The notes under the pieces were generated by a model. The model was not told where the DNA came from. It saw only the letters and a program-made list of their open reading frames with translations, and did not search any database. A stretch of 64,000 bases of DNA from Blastocatellia bacterium (GTDB taxonomy: Bacteria; Acidobacteriota; Blastocatellia; Pyrinomonadales; Pyrinomonadaceae), in assembly GCA_003168335.1 (NCBI GenBank), contig PMSM01000013.1:186001-250000 (forward strand), given 5' to 3'. The translations under genes were made by a program, and so were the position numbers. How positions within the stretch are numbered: position 1 is the stretch's first letter; every line of letters starts with the position of its first letter. Shown piece by piece: positions 56,425 through 64,000 of this stretch.

Positions 56425-57849
56425 ATGGATGACCCTGCTAGTTATTTCCTGGCCTCGTTGATTGATGGCGCCCAGCACTCGAATACTCTGCTGAAAATCC
56501 TGGCGAAGCTTTGCGCGGTCCTTTTTTTTGTCGTCGCTAATGCGTTTTTTGTCGGCGCTGAATTCGCACTTGTGTCCGTGCGCCGACCGCGGCTCGAAGC
56601 CCGCGCAGCTGCAGGCAGCCGCCGCGCGCAAGCGGCAATGCGCCTGCTGGCGAATCCGACCTCTTTCATTTCGGCGACGCAACTCGGGATCACAATTGCC
56701 TCGCTGGCGCTCGGTTGGATTGGAGAACCTACGATTGCTTCGATGCTGGAGCCGATTGCTTCAAGTATTGCCTCGGCGGGAAGAGCAGGATACATCGCCC
56801 ACTTGTTGGCGATCATCATCGCTTTTACGGCGATTACTTTTCTGCACATTGTGCTGGGCGAGTTGATGCCGAAGATGTTCGCGCTGGAGCGCGCCGAAGG
56901 TCTGGCGTTGTTTGCGGCGCGACCGCTGGAGTTGTTCGCCAAAGTCTTTCAATGGCCGCTCTGGATCTTCAATCGGACCGGAGCTGCCCTGGGCCGCCTG
57001 ATCGGACTGAAGTCGTCGCTGCAACACGCGGCGGTGTATAGCGAGGCCGAGCTGCGCCAGTTGGTGGATATCTCTCGCGAGAGCGGCCACCTGCGCGCTG
57101 AAGAACGCCGCCTGATTCATCGGGTCTTTGAATTCTCTGACACTCTGGTGCGCGAGGCGATGGTGCCCCGCCCGGCGATTGCCGCGATCTCGGCTGCCTG
57201 CTCGTTGGCGGAGATCACCCAGGCGTTCCAGCAGCATCGTTATTCACGCCTGCCGGTCTATCAGGGATCGTTGGATAACGTCGTCGGGTTCATTCACAGC
57301 AAGGACTTGACCCCTTATCTTTTGCGACCCCAGGACTTCAGGCTCGAATATGTGCTGCAACCACCAATGTATGTGGTGGACACGGCGCGGCTGGAAGACG
57401 TGCTGCGTCAGATGCAGAAAGCAAAAACTCACTTCGGATTTGTAGTTGATGAGCACGGCGGCGTCGAAGGAATTATCACCCTCGAAGACTTGCTCGAAGA
57501 GATTGTGGGAGACATCTCAGACGAACACGACGAAGAAGTAAACGAGCAGATTAATCCGGTGGACGAGCGCACCTATCTGCTGGATGGATCGCTGGCGGTG
57601 CGCGATCTAAATCGTCGTCTGAAAACTTCGATTTCTGAGTCTGAAGCCTACACGACCATCGGTGGGTTCCTGATGACGGTAGCCGGCCATGTCCTGCAGC
57701 CGGGCGAAGTCATTGAACACGACGGACTACGCTTTCATATTGAGAAAGTTGAGCGCCGGCGCTTGCTGCGGGTGCGGCTGGAATTACCGGAAAGGAAAGT
57801 GGCGGAAACATCAGAGACCGTAACGAGCGCCGCTAACGCTTCGCGTTAA
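56425..57849 (+). CDS. CNNM-type membrane transporter with CBS pair and CorC-like C-terminus
   Basis: The 474 residues (ATG 56425; an ATG at 56356 in the same frame is possible) form a CNNM domain with four membrane helices (about 20-185: NAFFVGAEFALVSVRRPRLE), two CBS domains (about 200-330, YSRLPVYQGSLDNVVGFIHSKDL), and a CorC/HlyC-type domain (about 345-470). The family exports Mg2+ or takes part in cobalt resistance; older annotations as hemolysin are misleading. A hairpin (GCCCGC/GCGGGC) lies close upstream. It ends three bases before the convergent egtD-like gene. Confidence 0.9.
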   Translation: MDDPASYFLASLIDGAQHSNTLLKILAKLCAVLFFVVANAFFVGAEFALVSVRRPRLEARAAAGSRRAQAAMRLLANPTSFISATQLGITIASLALGWIGEPTIASMLEPIASSIASAGRAGYIAHLLAIIIAFTAITFLHIVLGELMPKMFALERAEGLALFAARPLELFAKVFQWPLWIFNRTGAALGRLIGLKSSLQHAAVYSEAELRQLVDISRESGHLRAEERRLIHRVFEFSDTLVREAMVPRPAIAAISAACSLAEITQAFQQHRYSRLPVYQGSLDNVVGFIHSKDLTPYLLRPQDFRLEYVLQPPMYVVDTARLEDVLRQMQKAKTHFGFVVDEHGGVEGIITLEDLLEEIVGDISDEHDEEVNEQINPVDERTYLLDGSLAVRDLNRRLKTSISESEAYTTIGGFLMTVAGHVLQPGEVIEHDGLRFHIEKVERRRLLRVRLELPERKVAETSETVTSAANASR

Positions 57850-57852
57850 CCA

Positions 57853-58866
57853 TCACGAATCCGCGGCGCGGAAAAGATTGCTGCTGAAACGTTGCCGCTC
57901 GTCCAGCCACGTGCGCTCCAGCCGAAATCCACTCTGTAGACCAAGTGCTGAGAGCCCGTCGACGTCAAATTTGTAGCAGTGTTCCATGTGTATCAACTCA
58001 CCGGCCTGGAAAGTAATCGACAGCTTCAGGCCGCTAATAGTAACCAACTGCGATCGCAAGCTTTCCAGAAAGACTTCGACGCAGCCGGCTGATTCGTTAT
58101 ATACCGATCTTAATCCGAACGCCCACAGATCGAAGTTCCCGCCAAGTTCCCGGTTTATTCGCGCCAGTTCATTTACGATGAACGCTCGAGTTACTCCCAG
58201 GGCATCGTTGTAAGCTGCCTCGAGCGTCGCGCGATCTTTCTTTAAATCGGCCCCTAAGAGTAGCGCGTCGCCCGGGCGCAGCATGCGGCGAATCGCCCGA
58301 AGAAAAGTGAGCGCTTCGGCCTTTTCAAAATTTCCGATGTTCGAACCCAGAAACAACATCAACGCCGGGCCGGGAGCCAGTGGCTGCATGGCCGCCAGAC
58401 CTTCCAGATAGTCGGCGGCATAGGCTTCGATCCGCAGCGCTGGATAAGCCGCGAGCAGGGTCCGCGAGCTCTTCTCCAGTGCGGATGCCGAAATGTCGAC
58501 CGGAATGAAGAGCAGTTCGGTTTGATGGAGCAACAACGCTTCGATAATGCTGCGGGTCTTTTCCGCGCTGCCGCTGCCTAGTTCGATCAATGTCCGACAG
58601 TCCGGAATACCCGCAACCATTTCCTCCGCGTGCCGGGTAAGGATCTCGTTCTCAGCCCGAGTCGGGTAATACTCGTCGACATGGCAAATGGCATCAAATA
58701 ATCGCGAGCCCAGGGAGTCGTAAAGATACTTTGGAAAGAGTTGTTTAGGATTAGACGAGAGTCCGCGGCGAACGTCAGCCGCAAATTCGGCTGGTCCATT
58801 CCGGTGCGCCAGATCGTGAATGACTAATCGCGCGAGCGGCCCTTCGGTTTTTGTTTGCGCCACCAC
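57853..58866 (-). CDS. egtD: L-histidine N(alpha)-methyltransferase-like protein
   Basis: EgtD converts His to trimethylhistidine (hercynine), the first step to ergothioneine. The 337 residues fit Methyltransf_33: ELGSGSAEKTRSII (about 94-107), the LFLGSNIGNFEKAEA motif (about 171-185), and a C-terminal domain with FDLWAFGLRSVYNESAG. The start is GTG. No egtB or egtC lies nearby, so ergothioneine cannot be asserted; homologs may methylate other amino acids. Confidence 0.8.
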   Translation of the reverse strand: MVAQTKTEGPLARLVIHDLAHRNGPAEFAADVRRGLSSNPKQLFPKYLYDSLGSRLFDAICHVDEYYPTRAENEILTRHAEEMVAGIPDCRTLIELGSGSAEKTRSIIEALLLHQTELLFIPVDISASALEKSSRTLLAAYPALRIEAYAADYLEGLAAMQPLAPGPALMLFLGSNIGNFEKAEALTFLRAIRRMLRPGDALLLGADLKKDRATLEAAYNDALGVTRAFIVNELARINRELGGNFDLWAFGLRSVYNESAGCVEVFLESLRSQLVTISGLKLSITFQAGELIHMEHCYKFDVDGLSALGLQSGFRLERTWLDERQRFSSNLFRAADS

Positions 58867-58935
58867 GTCTTCCTTTACAGTTCGGCTTCTTACGGGAGCA
58901 AGGAACGAAATCCCCTTGAGTTAATTAGGTGGCGC

Positions 58936-58964
58936 ATTATACGCGGGCGCAACCGAGAACAGAA
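58936..58964 (-). promoter_or_regulatory. Candidate promoter of the egtD-like gene
   Basis: On the minus strand TATAAT lies at 58941-58936 with TTCTGT 17 bp upstream. The start codon is 70 bp further on. Confidence 0.4.
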
Positions 58965-58994
58965 AGGGCAGTCGAGCGTTAACTCGACTGCCCT
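58965..58994 (-). terminator. Perfect 12-bp hairpin terminator of the PDZ gene
   Basis: AGGGCAGTCGAG and CTCGACTGCCCT around CGTTAA. On the minus strand a T-rich stretch follows. It lies between the PDZ gene (stop at 59037) and the egtD-like start. Confidence 0.8.
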
Positions 58995-59036
58995 GGTTCG
59001 GGGCTGCTATTTCGGCGCGTTGGTCGCGCGGAAGGA

Positions 59037-60077
59037 TCAGATGATAATCACCCGCGCTCCGGTGCGCGCGCGCGGCGCCCCGCGGGGCACGGTTACGTCG
59101 ATCTTAGGAGTTGCCGGAACTACAATCCGCGGAATCTGAATGTTCATTTCCGGAATTGCCGGCGCCTGGATCGAGGGAATTACTATGGTTCGCGCACCGA
59201 TGGTCCCGGGACGCAAGACCGCCGGCTCCGGGTTTTTTTCAGGAGTCAGGGTAACGGTTCGCGTATTACGATCGCGCAGGATCGTGAGCGACACGTCACC
59301 GTCCTGTTTCTTGTTTATGGCGCGCGAGACATCGCCGGGTGAGCTGACCTTTTCACCATCAACCGCGGTGATTACGTCGCCGGCCTTCAATCCGGCTTTG
59401 GCGGCGGGACTGTTGTCGTTCACGGATGTGATCAGCGTGCCGCCGTCCTTAGCTCCAAAGTAATCCGCGAGCTGTTTGGTCAACGGCTGTGTGCTAATCC
59501 CAATGCGCCGGTTGCCGCCAAACGAAAAGACAAAGTTTCCATCACCCGAATTGATCTGTGGAAAGCCTTTCCCAATGCCGCGCAGCACTTCATCGCGAAT
59601 GCCGGCGCCCAGAAGGTTCGACAGGTTGTGCTTCGAAAGCGTGGCGCTGACTTCCTGCTCAGCTCCGCCACGGCTAATCGTAATTCGCACAGTTTGATCG
59701 GCGGCCGATTCACCGACCAACCGGCTGAGCTTGCGGACGCTGGTTACTGATTCTCCGTCAAAGCGAAGAATGACATCATCTTTCTTCAAGCCGGCTTTTT
59801 CGGCCGGGCTGTCTTTGACGACCTGAGTCACGCCGACGCCGCGAACTTCGCGCATGCCATAGCGGCCCATGTTCTCTTTAGTTATATCTTCGGTGCCGAC
59901 CCCCAAAAAAGCTTCGCCGCCAAGGAGAATTGAAAACGACCGGTCCGTCGTCGCGGGTTCCTGATCGTCAAGCAGAGCCATGGGGGCGGCGGACTCCTGG
60001 GCATACACAATTCCGCCGGCAATCACGCCGACGCCAAGAATCAAAGCTATTACTAAGGCCAGTTTGTTACGGGTCAT
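59037..60077 (-). CDS. Exported protein with two PDZ domains
   Basis: The 346 residues from ATG 60077 (preceded by GGAGGATTTGG) start with a signal-anchor (about 6-25). PDZ one (about 50-130: GVGTEDITKENMGRYGMRE, VVKDSPAEKAGLKKDDVI), then a linker with GGNRRIGISTQPL, PDZ two (about 200-270: NSPAAKAGLKAGDVITAVDGEK), and a Pro/Ile-rich C-terminus. There is no protease domain, so it is an adaptor or regulator in the envelope rather than an HtrA enzyme. It does not seem to be in an operon. Confidence 0.85.
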   Translation of the reverse strand: MTRNKLALVIALILGVGVIAGGIVYAQESAAPMALLDDQEPATTDRSFSILLGGEAFLGVGTEDITKENMGRYGMREVRGVGVTQVVKDSPAEKAGLKKDDVILRFDGESVTSVRKLSRLVGESAADQTVRITISRGGAEQEVSATLSKHNLSNLLGAGIRDEVLRGIGKGFPQINSGDGNFVFSFGGNRRIGISTQPLTKQLADYFGAKDGGTLITSVNDNSPAAKAGLKAGDVITAVDGEKVSSPGDVSRAINKKQDGDVSLTILRDRNTRTVTLTPEKNPEPAVLRPGTIGARTIVIPSIQAPAIPEMNIQIPRIVVPATPKIDVTVPRGAPRARTGARVIII

Positions 60078-60284
60078 ATCCAAATCCTCCGGAAAGATTT
60101 TAGTGTTTCCACGCCGGCGGGATTCGGCGGTTCCAAATTCTCCCATCGCAAGATTGGTTTAGCGCGGACGGACCATAGATACGTTTAGAGGCGGGACTTG
60201 TCCCGCCAGCCAATCGGGGACAAGTCTGCCTGGCTGGACACTGCCGTCAGACATGACTTGTTTTCCATCGGGAGCGATGGGGGC

Positions 60285-60385
60285 GAGGTCAGTACCGGGA
60301 GCGGCAGCGACCGGGTCCGCCTCGCGCTCCCGAATCGTGTGGACAGTTGGGACGCCCGGTCGCTACCGCTCCCGGTACTGACCTC
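60285..60385. repeat. Long inverted repeat between PDZ gene and MBL gene
   Basis: Arms of 31 bp (60285-60315 and 60355-60385) match in inverse with one mismatch: GAGGTCAGTACCGGGAGCGG is the left end. About 39 bp lie between. A further small palindrome, GGCGGGACTTGTCCCGCC, sits at 60190-60207. The gap 60147-60437 has no gene. Confidence 0.85.
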
Positions 60386-60437
60386 ATCGCTTAAATGAGT
60401 CGAAGGTGATGGGGGCTAATGGATCCTGGGATGGAGC

Positions 60438-61397
60438 TTACTCGGAAAGCTTTCGATAGACCTCGCGTCCATCGCTGATTTCCACGGCCAGCTTGCCCTC
60501 GGAGTGAGCGTAGTCAAGGTGGGCCACGGCTTCGGACACACCGAGAAAGCGATGGACATCGTCGGTGCCGGGAAACATCGCGCGTGATACTTCCCAGGCG
60601 CTGGCGCCGCCGGCGGGAACCAGTTGAATGATTTGCGTCTGGCGGTCGCCAATCGCGCGCAGGTATCGATGAAAGAGTTCTTCGTAATCATGCACCGGGT
60701 CGCCATGACCACCCAGCACCAGCGTCGGCGCCAGACTGCGCACCCGCGCCAGGCTGACGAGATACTCTGCGAGCGAGCGAAAACGTCGCGACCGATCCAC
60801 CGGGTCAGGAGAGAGAATTGGATTTGGAGTAATTCGCTTCAGCACACAGTCGCCCGCGATGACGGTGCGGTCGGCCTGGCGCACAAACGAGCACGAACCC
60901 GGCGTGTGCCCGGGCGTGTGCACAACCTGCAAGGCGCCTGATTCAAACTCGAGCTCGGCCTCGTCAGTAAGCTCCCCGCAGTGATCGTCATCGAGGGTAT
61001 CAGCGTACTGGCGCACTCCTTCGTACATCCTGCGCATGACGTCCACTTCATCGCGAGGCACGCCCGCCCGCCCCAGGAGCTGGCGGGTCTCTTCGTACTC
61101 GAGCCGGCCGGCCCGGTGACCCGTCTCCCACCCGTGCACCAGAACTGCGGCATCCTTCGCTTCATCGCGCAGCGACCGCGCCAACCCGCAATGATCTTCG
61201 TGCGCGTGCGTGAGCACGATCCGACGAATATCAGAGACCGCCAGGCCTTCTTTTCGCAAAGCGGCGCGCAGAGCATCGACCGCTTCTTTCGTCTTGGGCC
61301 CGGTGTCGATCAGCGTGATGGGATCTTCCGGGATCAAATAGACGTTGACCGGCCCGATATAGAAAGGGGTTGGCAACGAGATGGGGACGATCTTCAT
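60438..61397 (-). CDS. Metallo-beta-lactamase-fold hydrolase
   Basis: The 319-residue protein has the zinc motif THAHEDHCG (63-71), a His in VVHTPGHTPGS, Asp in VIAGDCVL, and His in LGGHGDPVHDY. A C-terminal winged-helix-like region (about 225-319) is similar to that of RNase Z/LACTB2-type proteins. The family includes thioesterases, glyoxalase II and nucleases; substrate not clear. Start ATG without strong Shine-Dalgarno. It lies downstream of the acyl-CoA dehydrogenase (148 bp). Confidence 0.85.
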   Translation of the reverse strand: MKIVPISLPTPFYIGPVNVYLIPEDPITLIDTGPKTKEAVDALRAALRKEGLAVSDIRRIVLTHAHEDHCGLARSLRDEAKDAAVLVHGWETGHRAGRLEYEETRQLLGRAGVPRDEVDVMRRMYEGVRQYADTLDDDHCGELTDEAELEFESGALQVVHTPGHTPGSCSFVRQADRTVIAGDCVLKRITPNPILSPDPVDRSRRFRSLAEYLVSLARVRSLAPTLVLGGHGDPVHDYEELFHRYLRAIGDRQTQIIQLVPAGGASAWEVSRAMFPGTDDVHRFLGVSEAVAHLDYAHSEGKLAVEISDGREVYRKLSE

Positions 61398-61545
61398 TTT
61401 GTCATTACCGATTAAATCTGATTATTAGTGCTGCTTCTCTCTGGTGCCGAAAGGTCATGAGCTATTAGAAAGAGAGAACCATGATTGCAAAGACCACAGC
61501 TCTCTCTTCTAATTGGAAATCGGCAATCGCCAATCGGCAATGCTC

Positions 61546-63333
61546 TTAATAAACGTACCGGTTCGCTGCAATCATCGCATTCGCGATTCGTTGGCGCGCG
61601 GCCACGGTGTTCATTGGTGTCATCTTGGTAAAGCGACGTAGCGCCGCCAGCAACGTGCGTAGCTCATCGCCTTCAGCCATCGCCGCCAGCGTATTCTTTG
61701 CGTCTCCTTCGATTCGCTCGACGGCATCATTACAAAAGACGCGCGTCATATCGAGTTGAAGGGCCACGGCTGCTTCGCCCTGCACCGCCGCCATTTTCCT
61801 GGCGCGCAGAACCGCTGACTCCATTGCGAAAGTATCCATGATGATGTCGGCCACGCTCATCAGGATCTCCTGCTGATCAGAGAGTCCCATCATGTACTTC
61901 TGCGCCGCTGTCCCCAGAGTCATCAAGGCGACTTTCTTGGCGTTCTGCGCCAGCTTTTGCTCGGTAGCCAGCAGGCTTTCGTCCAGATCGAAACTGGCCA
62001 TTGAAGGCGAAAGAATTTCGTCCATCAACGCCTGAGCAGCGGGCAGCAGAGCCAGGCGCCCACTCAGCGCGGCCTTCATCAGGCGGCCGGGAATCAACAT
62101 GCGATTGATTTCATTCGTGCCCTCGAAGATCCGATTGATACGCGTATCGCGATACGCGCGTTCGGCCGGATAGTCGGCTGAGTAGCCATAACCGCCAAAA
62201 ATCTGGACCATCTCATCGGTCACGTAGTCGCAGTATTCGGACAGCGCCACCTTGATGATCGAGCACTCGGCTGCGTACTCCTCAATCGCTTTCAAGCGCG
62301 CGTCCATGTCTTTGGAATCCGCGACGGCGCCGAGCCCTTCTTCAATCATTCCCAGCGTCCGGTAGATCATAGCTTCGCCGACCCAGGTGCGGATCGCCAT
62401 TTCGCCGAGCTTTGATTTGATCGCGCCAAACGACGAGATCGACTTGCCGAACTGCTGGCGCTCGTTCGCGTAACGCACGGACTCATGCATGGCGAGTTTC
62501 ATTCCGCCCAAACACATCGCTCCCAACTTAAAGCGACCGATGTTGAGGATGTTGAAGGCGATCTTGTGTCCCTTGCCGACCTCGCCGAGCAGGTTCTCGA
62601 CCGGAGTCCTGGCGTCGGCCAGAATCAGCGGTGTGGTGCTCGAGCCTTTGATGCCCATCTTGTGTTCTTCCGCGCCGCTCTGGCAGCCTTCCTGCCGCTC
62701 GACGATAAAGGCGGAAAACTTATCACCGTCAACCTTCGCGAAAACGATAAAGATGTCGGCAAAGCCGCCGTTGGTGATGAACATCTTCTCGCCGTTGAGA
62801 ATGTAGTCCTTGCCGTCATCGCTCAGCCTGGCGGTCGCCTTCGCGGCCATCGCGTCCGAGCCCGAACTCGCTTCAGTCAAGGCGTAGGCCGTGACCAAAT
62901 CACCGGCGGCAATCGGCGGCAGATACTTTTGCTTCGCGGCTTCCGTGCCGAAATAGATGATCGGGAGCAGGCCGATGCCGCTCTGCGCCCCGAGCGTGGC
63001 GGCAAACGAAGCGGACCGTCCAAGGTTCTCAGCAATGATCGCGCCGCTGGTCTGATCAAGTCCCAGACCTCCGTACTCTTCCGGGATGTTTGCGCCCACC
63101 AGCCCGAGGTCGGCGGCGCTCTTCACCAATGCGCGCGCCAGCTTCCAGTCTTTGTTTTCGAGTTCACCGATGCGTGGTTGCACCTCCGCGTCCATGAATT
63201 GCCGCGTGGTATCGGCGATCATGCGATGCTCTTCGTTGAAATCACCGGGGGTGAAGATTTCTTCCGGAGTGCGCTCTTCAATTAGAAAGCTTCCACCCTG
63301 GACAATCTTTTTCGCTTCGATTGCGGCTGCCAT
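61546..63333 (-). CDS. Acyl-CoA dehydrogenase, long VLCAD-like type
   Basis: This flavoprotein makes 2-enoyl-CoA in beta-oxidation. The 595 residues exceed the usual 380, having an extra C-terminal domain (about 440-595) as in VLCAD/ACAD9-type enzymes. Motifs: YALTEASSGSDA (about 151-162), FITNGGFADIFIVFAKV, and RIFEGTNEINRMLIPG, whose Glu is the candidate catalytic base. Downstream of the thiolase gene by about 100 bp, in the same direction; the palindrome at 63352 lies in between. Confidence 0.93.
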   Translation of the reverse strand: MAAAIEAKKIVQGGSFLIEERTPEEIFTPGDFNEEHRMIADTTRQFMDAEVQPRIGELENKDWKLARALVKSAADLGLVGANIPEEYGGLGLDQTSGAIIAENLGRSASFAATLGAQSGIGLLPIIYFGTEAAKQKYLPPIAAGDLVTAYALTEASSGSDAMAAKATARLSDDGKDYILNGEKMFITNGGFADIFIVFAKVDGDKFSAFIVERQEGCQSGAEEHKMGIKGSSTTPLILADARTPVENLLGEVGKGHKIAFNILNIGRFKLGAMCLGGMKLAMHESVRYANERQQFGKSISSFGAIKSKLGEMAIRTWVGEAMIYRTLGMIEEGLGAVADSKDMDARLKAIEEYAAECSIIKVALSEYCDYVTDEMVQIFGGYGYSADYPAERAYRDTRINRIFEGTNEINRMLIPGRLMKAALSGRLALLPAAQALMDEILSPSMASFDLDESLLATEQKLAQNAKKVALMTLGTAAQKYMMGLSDQQEILMSVADIIMDTFAMESAVLRARKMAAVQGEAAVALQLDMTRVFCNDAVERIEGDAKNTLAAMAEGDELRTLLAALRRFTKMTPMNTVAARQRIANAMIAANRYVY

Positions 63334-63351
63334 AAGATTTCCTTTCAGTTT

Positions 63352-63430
63352 ATGGAGTGCGGCGACCTGTCGCCGCTTTCTCTTTTACGAACTCTCAAGA
63401 CCAAAGCGGTGACAAGTCACCGCACTCCAA
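63352..63430. repeat. Inverted repeat between thiolase and acyl-CoA dehydrogenase
   Basis: ATGGAGTGCGGCGACCTG and its near-inverse around GTGACAAGTCACCGCACTCC, with about 25 bp between. Compensating changes (GCGAC/GTGAC, GTCGC/GTCAC) keep the pairing within each half. Confidence 0.75.
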
Positions 63431-63433
63431 AAT

Positions 63434-64000
63434 TCAATTCATTCTCTCGAAAATCCCCGCGGCGCCCATGCCGCCGCCCACGCACATCGTCACCATTCCA
63501 TAGCGGCCATTGCGCCGCTCCAGCTCTCGGAGAATTGAAGCGGTCAGCTTAGCTCCGGTGCAACCCAGCGGGTGACCCAGCGCAATTGCACCGCCATTAA
63601 CATTGACCTTGTCGATATCGAGCCCGAGGGTCTTGATCACCGCGAGCGACTGTGCGGCAAAAGCTTCGTTCAACTCGATTACATCAATTTGATCCAGCGT
63701 CAGCCCGGCGAGTTTCAGAACTTTTGGAATCGCGAAGACTGGGCCAATGCCCATCTCTTCCGGCGGACAGCCGGCCGTGGCGTAGGCGACAAAGCGAGCC
63801 AAAGGCTTGGCGCCCAGTTCCTTCGCGCGTGCCTCTGACATCACGACCGCGACGGCCGCGCCGTCCGACATCTGTGAAGAATTGCCCGCCGTGATTGTCC
63901 CTTTGACGTGAAATGCCGGCTTCAGTTTTCCGAGGGCTGCGGCCGACGTGTCACGCCGCGGACCTTCGTCCTTGTCGAACACCACTTCGCGATGCCGCTT
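63434..64000 (-). CDS. Thiolase (acetyl-CoA acyltransferase), 3' part only
   Basis: The frame runs past the window edge, so the N-terminus with the nucleophilic Cys is missing. The 189 residues visible hold [42 protein letters not shown] with the catalytic His, and CVGGGMGAA with the second Cys. It probably cleaves 3-ketoacyl-CoA together with the acyl-CoA dehydrogenase downstream. Degradative and biosynthetic forms cannot be separated from this part. Confidence 0.93.
   Translation of the reverse strand, partial: KRHREVVFDKDEGPRRDTSAAALGKLKPAFHVKGTITAGNSSQMSDGAAVAVVMSEARAKELGAKPLARFVAYATAGCPPEEMGIGPVFAIPKVLKLAGLTLDQIDVIELNEAFAAQSLAVIKTLGLDIDKVNVNGGAIALGHPLGCTGAKLTASILRELERRNGRYGMVTMCVGGGMGAAGIFERMN

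Overview
The window looks like a chromosomal piece of a high-GC, diderm, aerobic heterotroph. Gene content and style best fit the Acidobacteriota, most likely class Blastocatellia (an inference: no rRNA or other marker is present). Pointers are CarD, an atpD-atpC pair apart from the other ATP synthase genes, TPR proteins ending in a Fis-type HTH, TonB/RND/OMF envelope genes, many palindromic intergenic elements, and Shine-Dalgarno sites mixed with starts that seem leaderless. No tRNA, rRNA, CRISPR array, phage or transposase was seen.

Layout. 1-5.4 kb: end of an HD-GYP protein, ftsY, ribD, rsmA. 5.5-14.3 kb: secreted M14 peptidase, Schlafen-type AlbA_2 protein, folK, Tat-type amidase, S41/PDZ protease, with most of the palindromic repeats. 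14.4-19.4 kb: glycosyltransferase, pdxJ, secreted amidohydrolase, atpC and atpD. 19.8-26.9 kb: YtrA-type GntR with a slipin, mutase large subunit, TPR protein, envelope proteins. 27.3-34.5 kb: an efflux locus, TetR - MFP lipoprotein - one giant ORF joining an RND pump to a TolC-like outer-membrane factor. 34.6-35.7 kb: dcd and dut (dCTP to dUTP to dUMP). 35.7-38.9 kb: methyltransferase, secreted CX5R phosphatase, Ivy-like protein, lipoprotein. 39.1-45 kb: the most unusual stretch, a TPR/Fis-HTH regulator divergent from a small secreted Pro-rich peptide, next to two cobalamin-type radical SAM enzymes. 45-51.8 kb: prmC, DUF5658-like protein, htrA, HIT, and the murA-aroK-aroA block. 51.9-55.5 kb: RsbW-like kinase with two tandem STAS proteins, then a TPM protein and a Tim44-like zinc-ribbon protein. 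55.7-64 kb: carD, CNNM/CBS protein, egtD-like methyltransferase, PDZ protein, MBL hydrolase, acyl-CoA dehydrogenase and a thiolase cut by the window end.

Main observations: (i) the regulator/secreted-peptide divergon at 39.1-41.0 kb resembles in layout the TPR receptor/peptide signalling pairs of Firmicutes but with a C-terminal Fis-type HTH; (ii) the RND-OMF fusion has a signal-peptide-like segment exactly at the junction; (iii) a dispersed palindromic element lies in frame inside the M14 peptidase gene; (iv) two 225-bp composite palindromic elements show compensatory changes in their stems; (v) RibD has His where the deaminase family has a zinc-ligand Cys.
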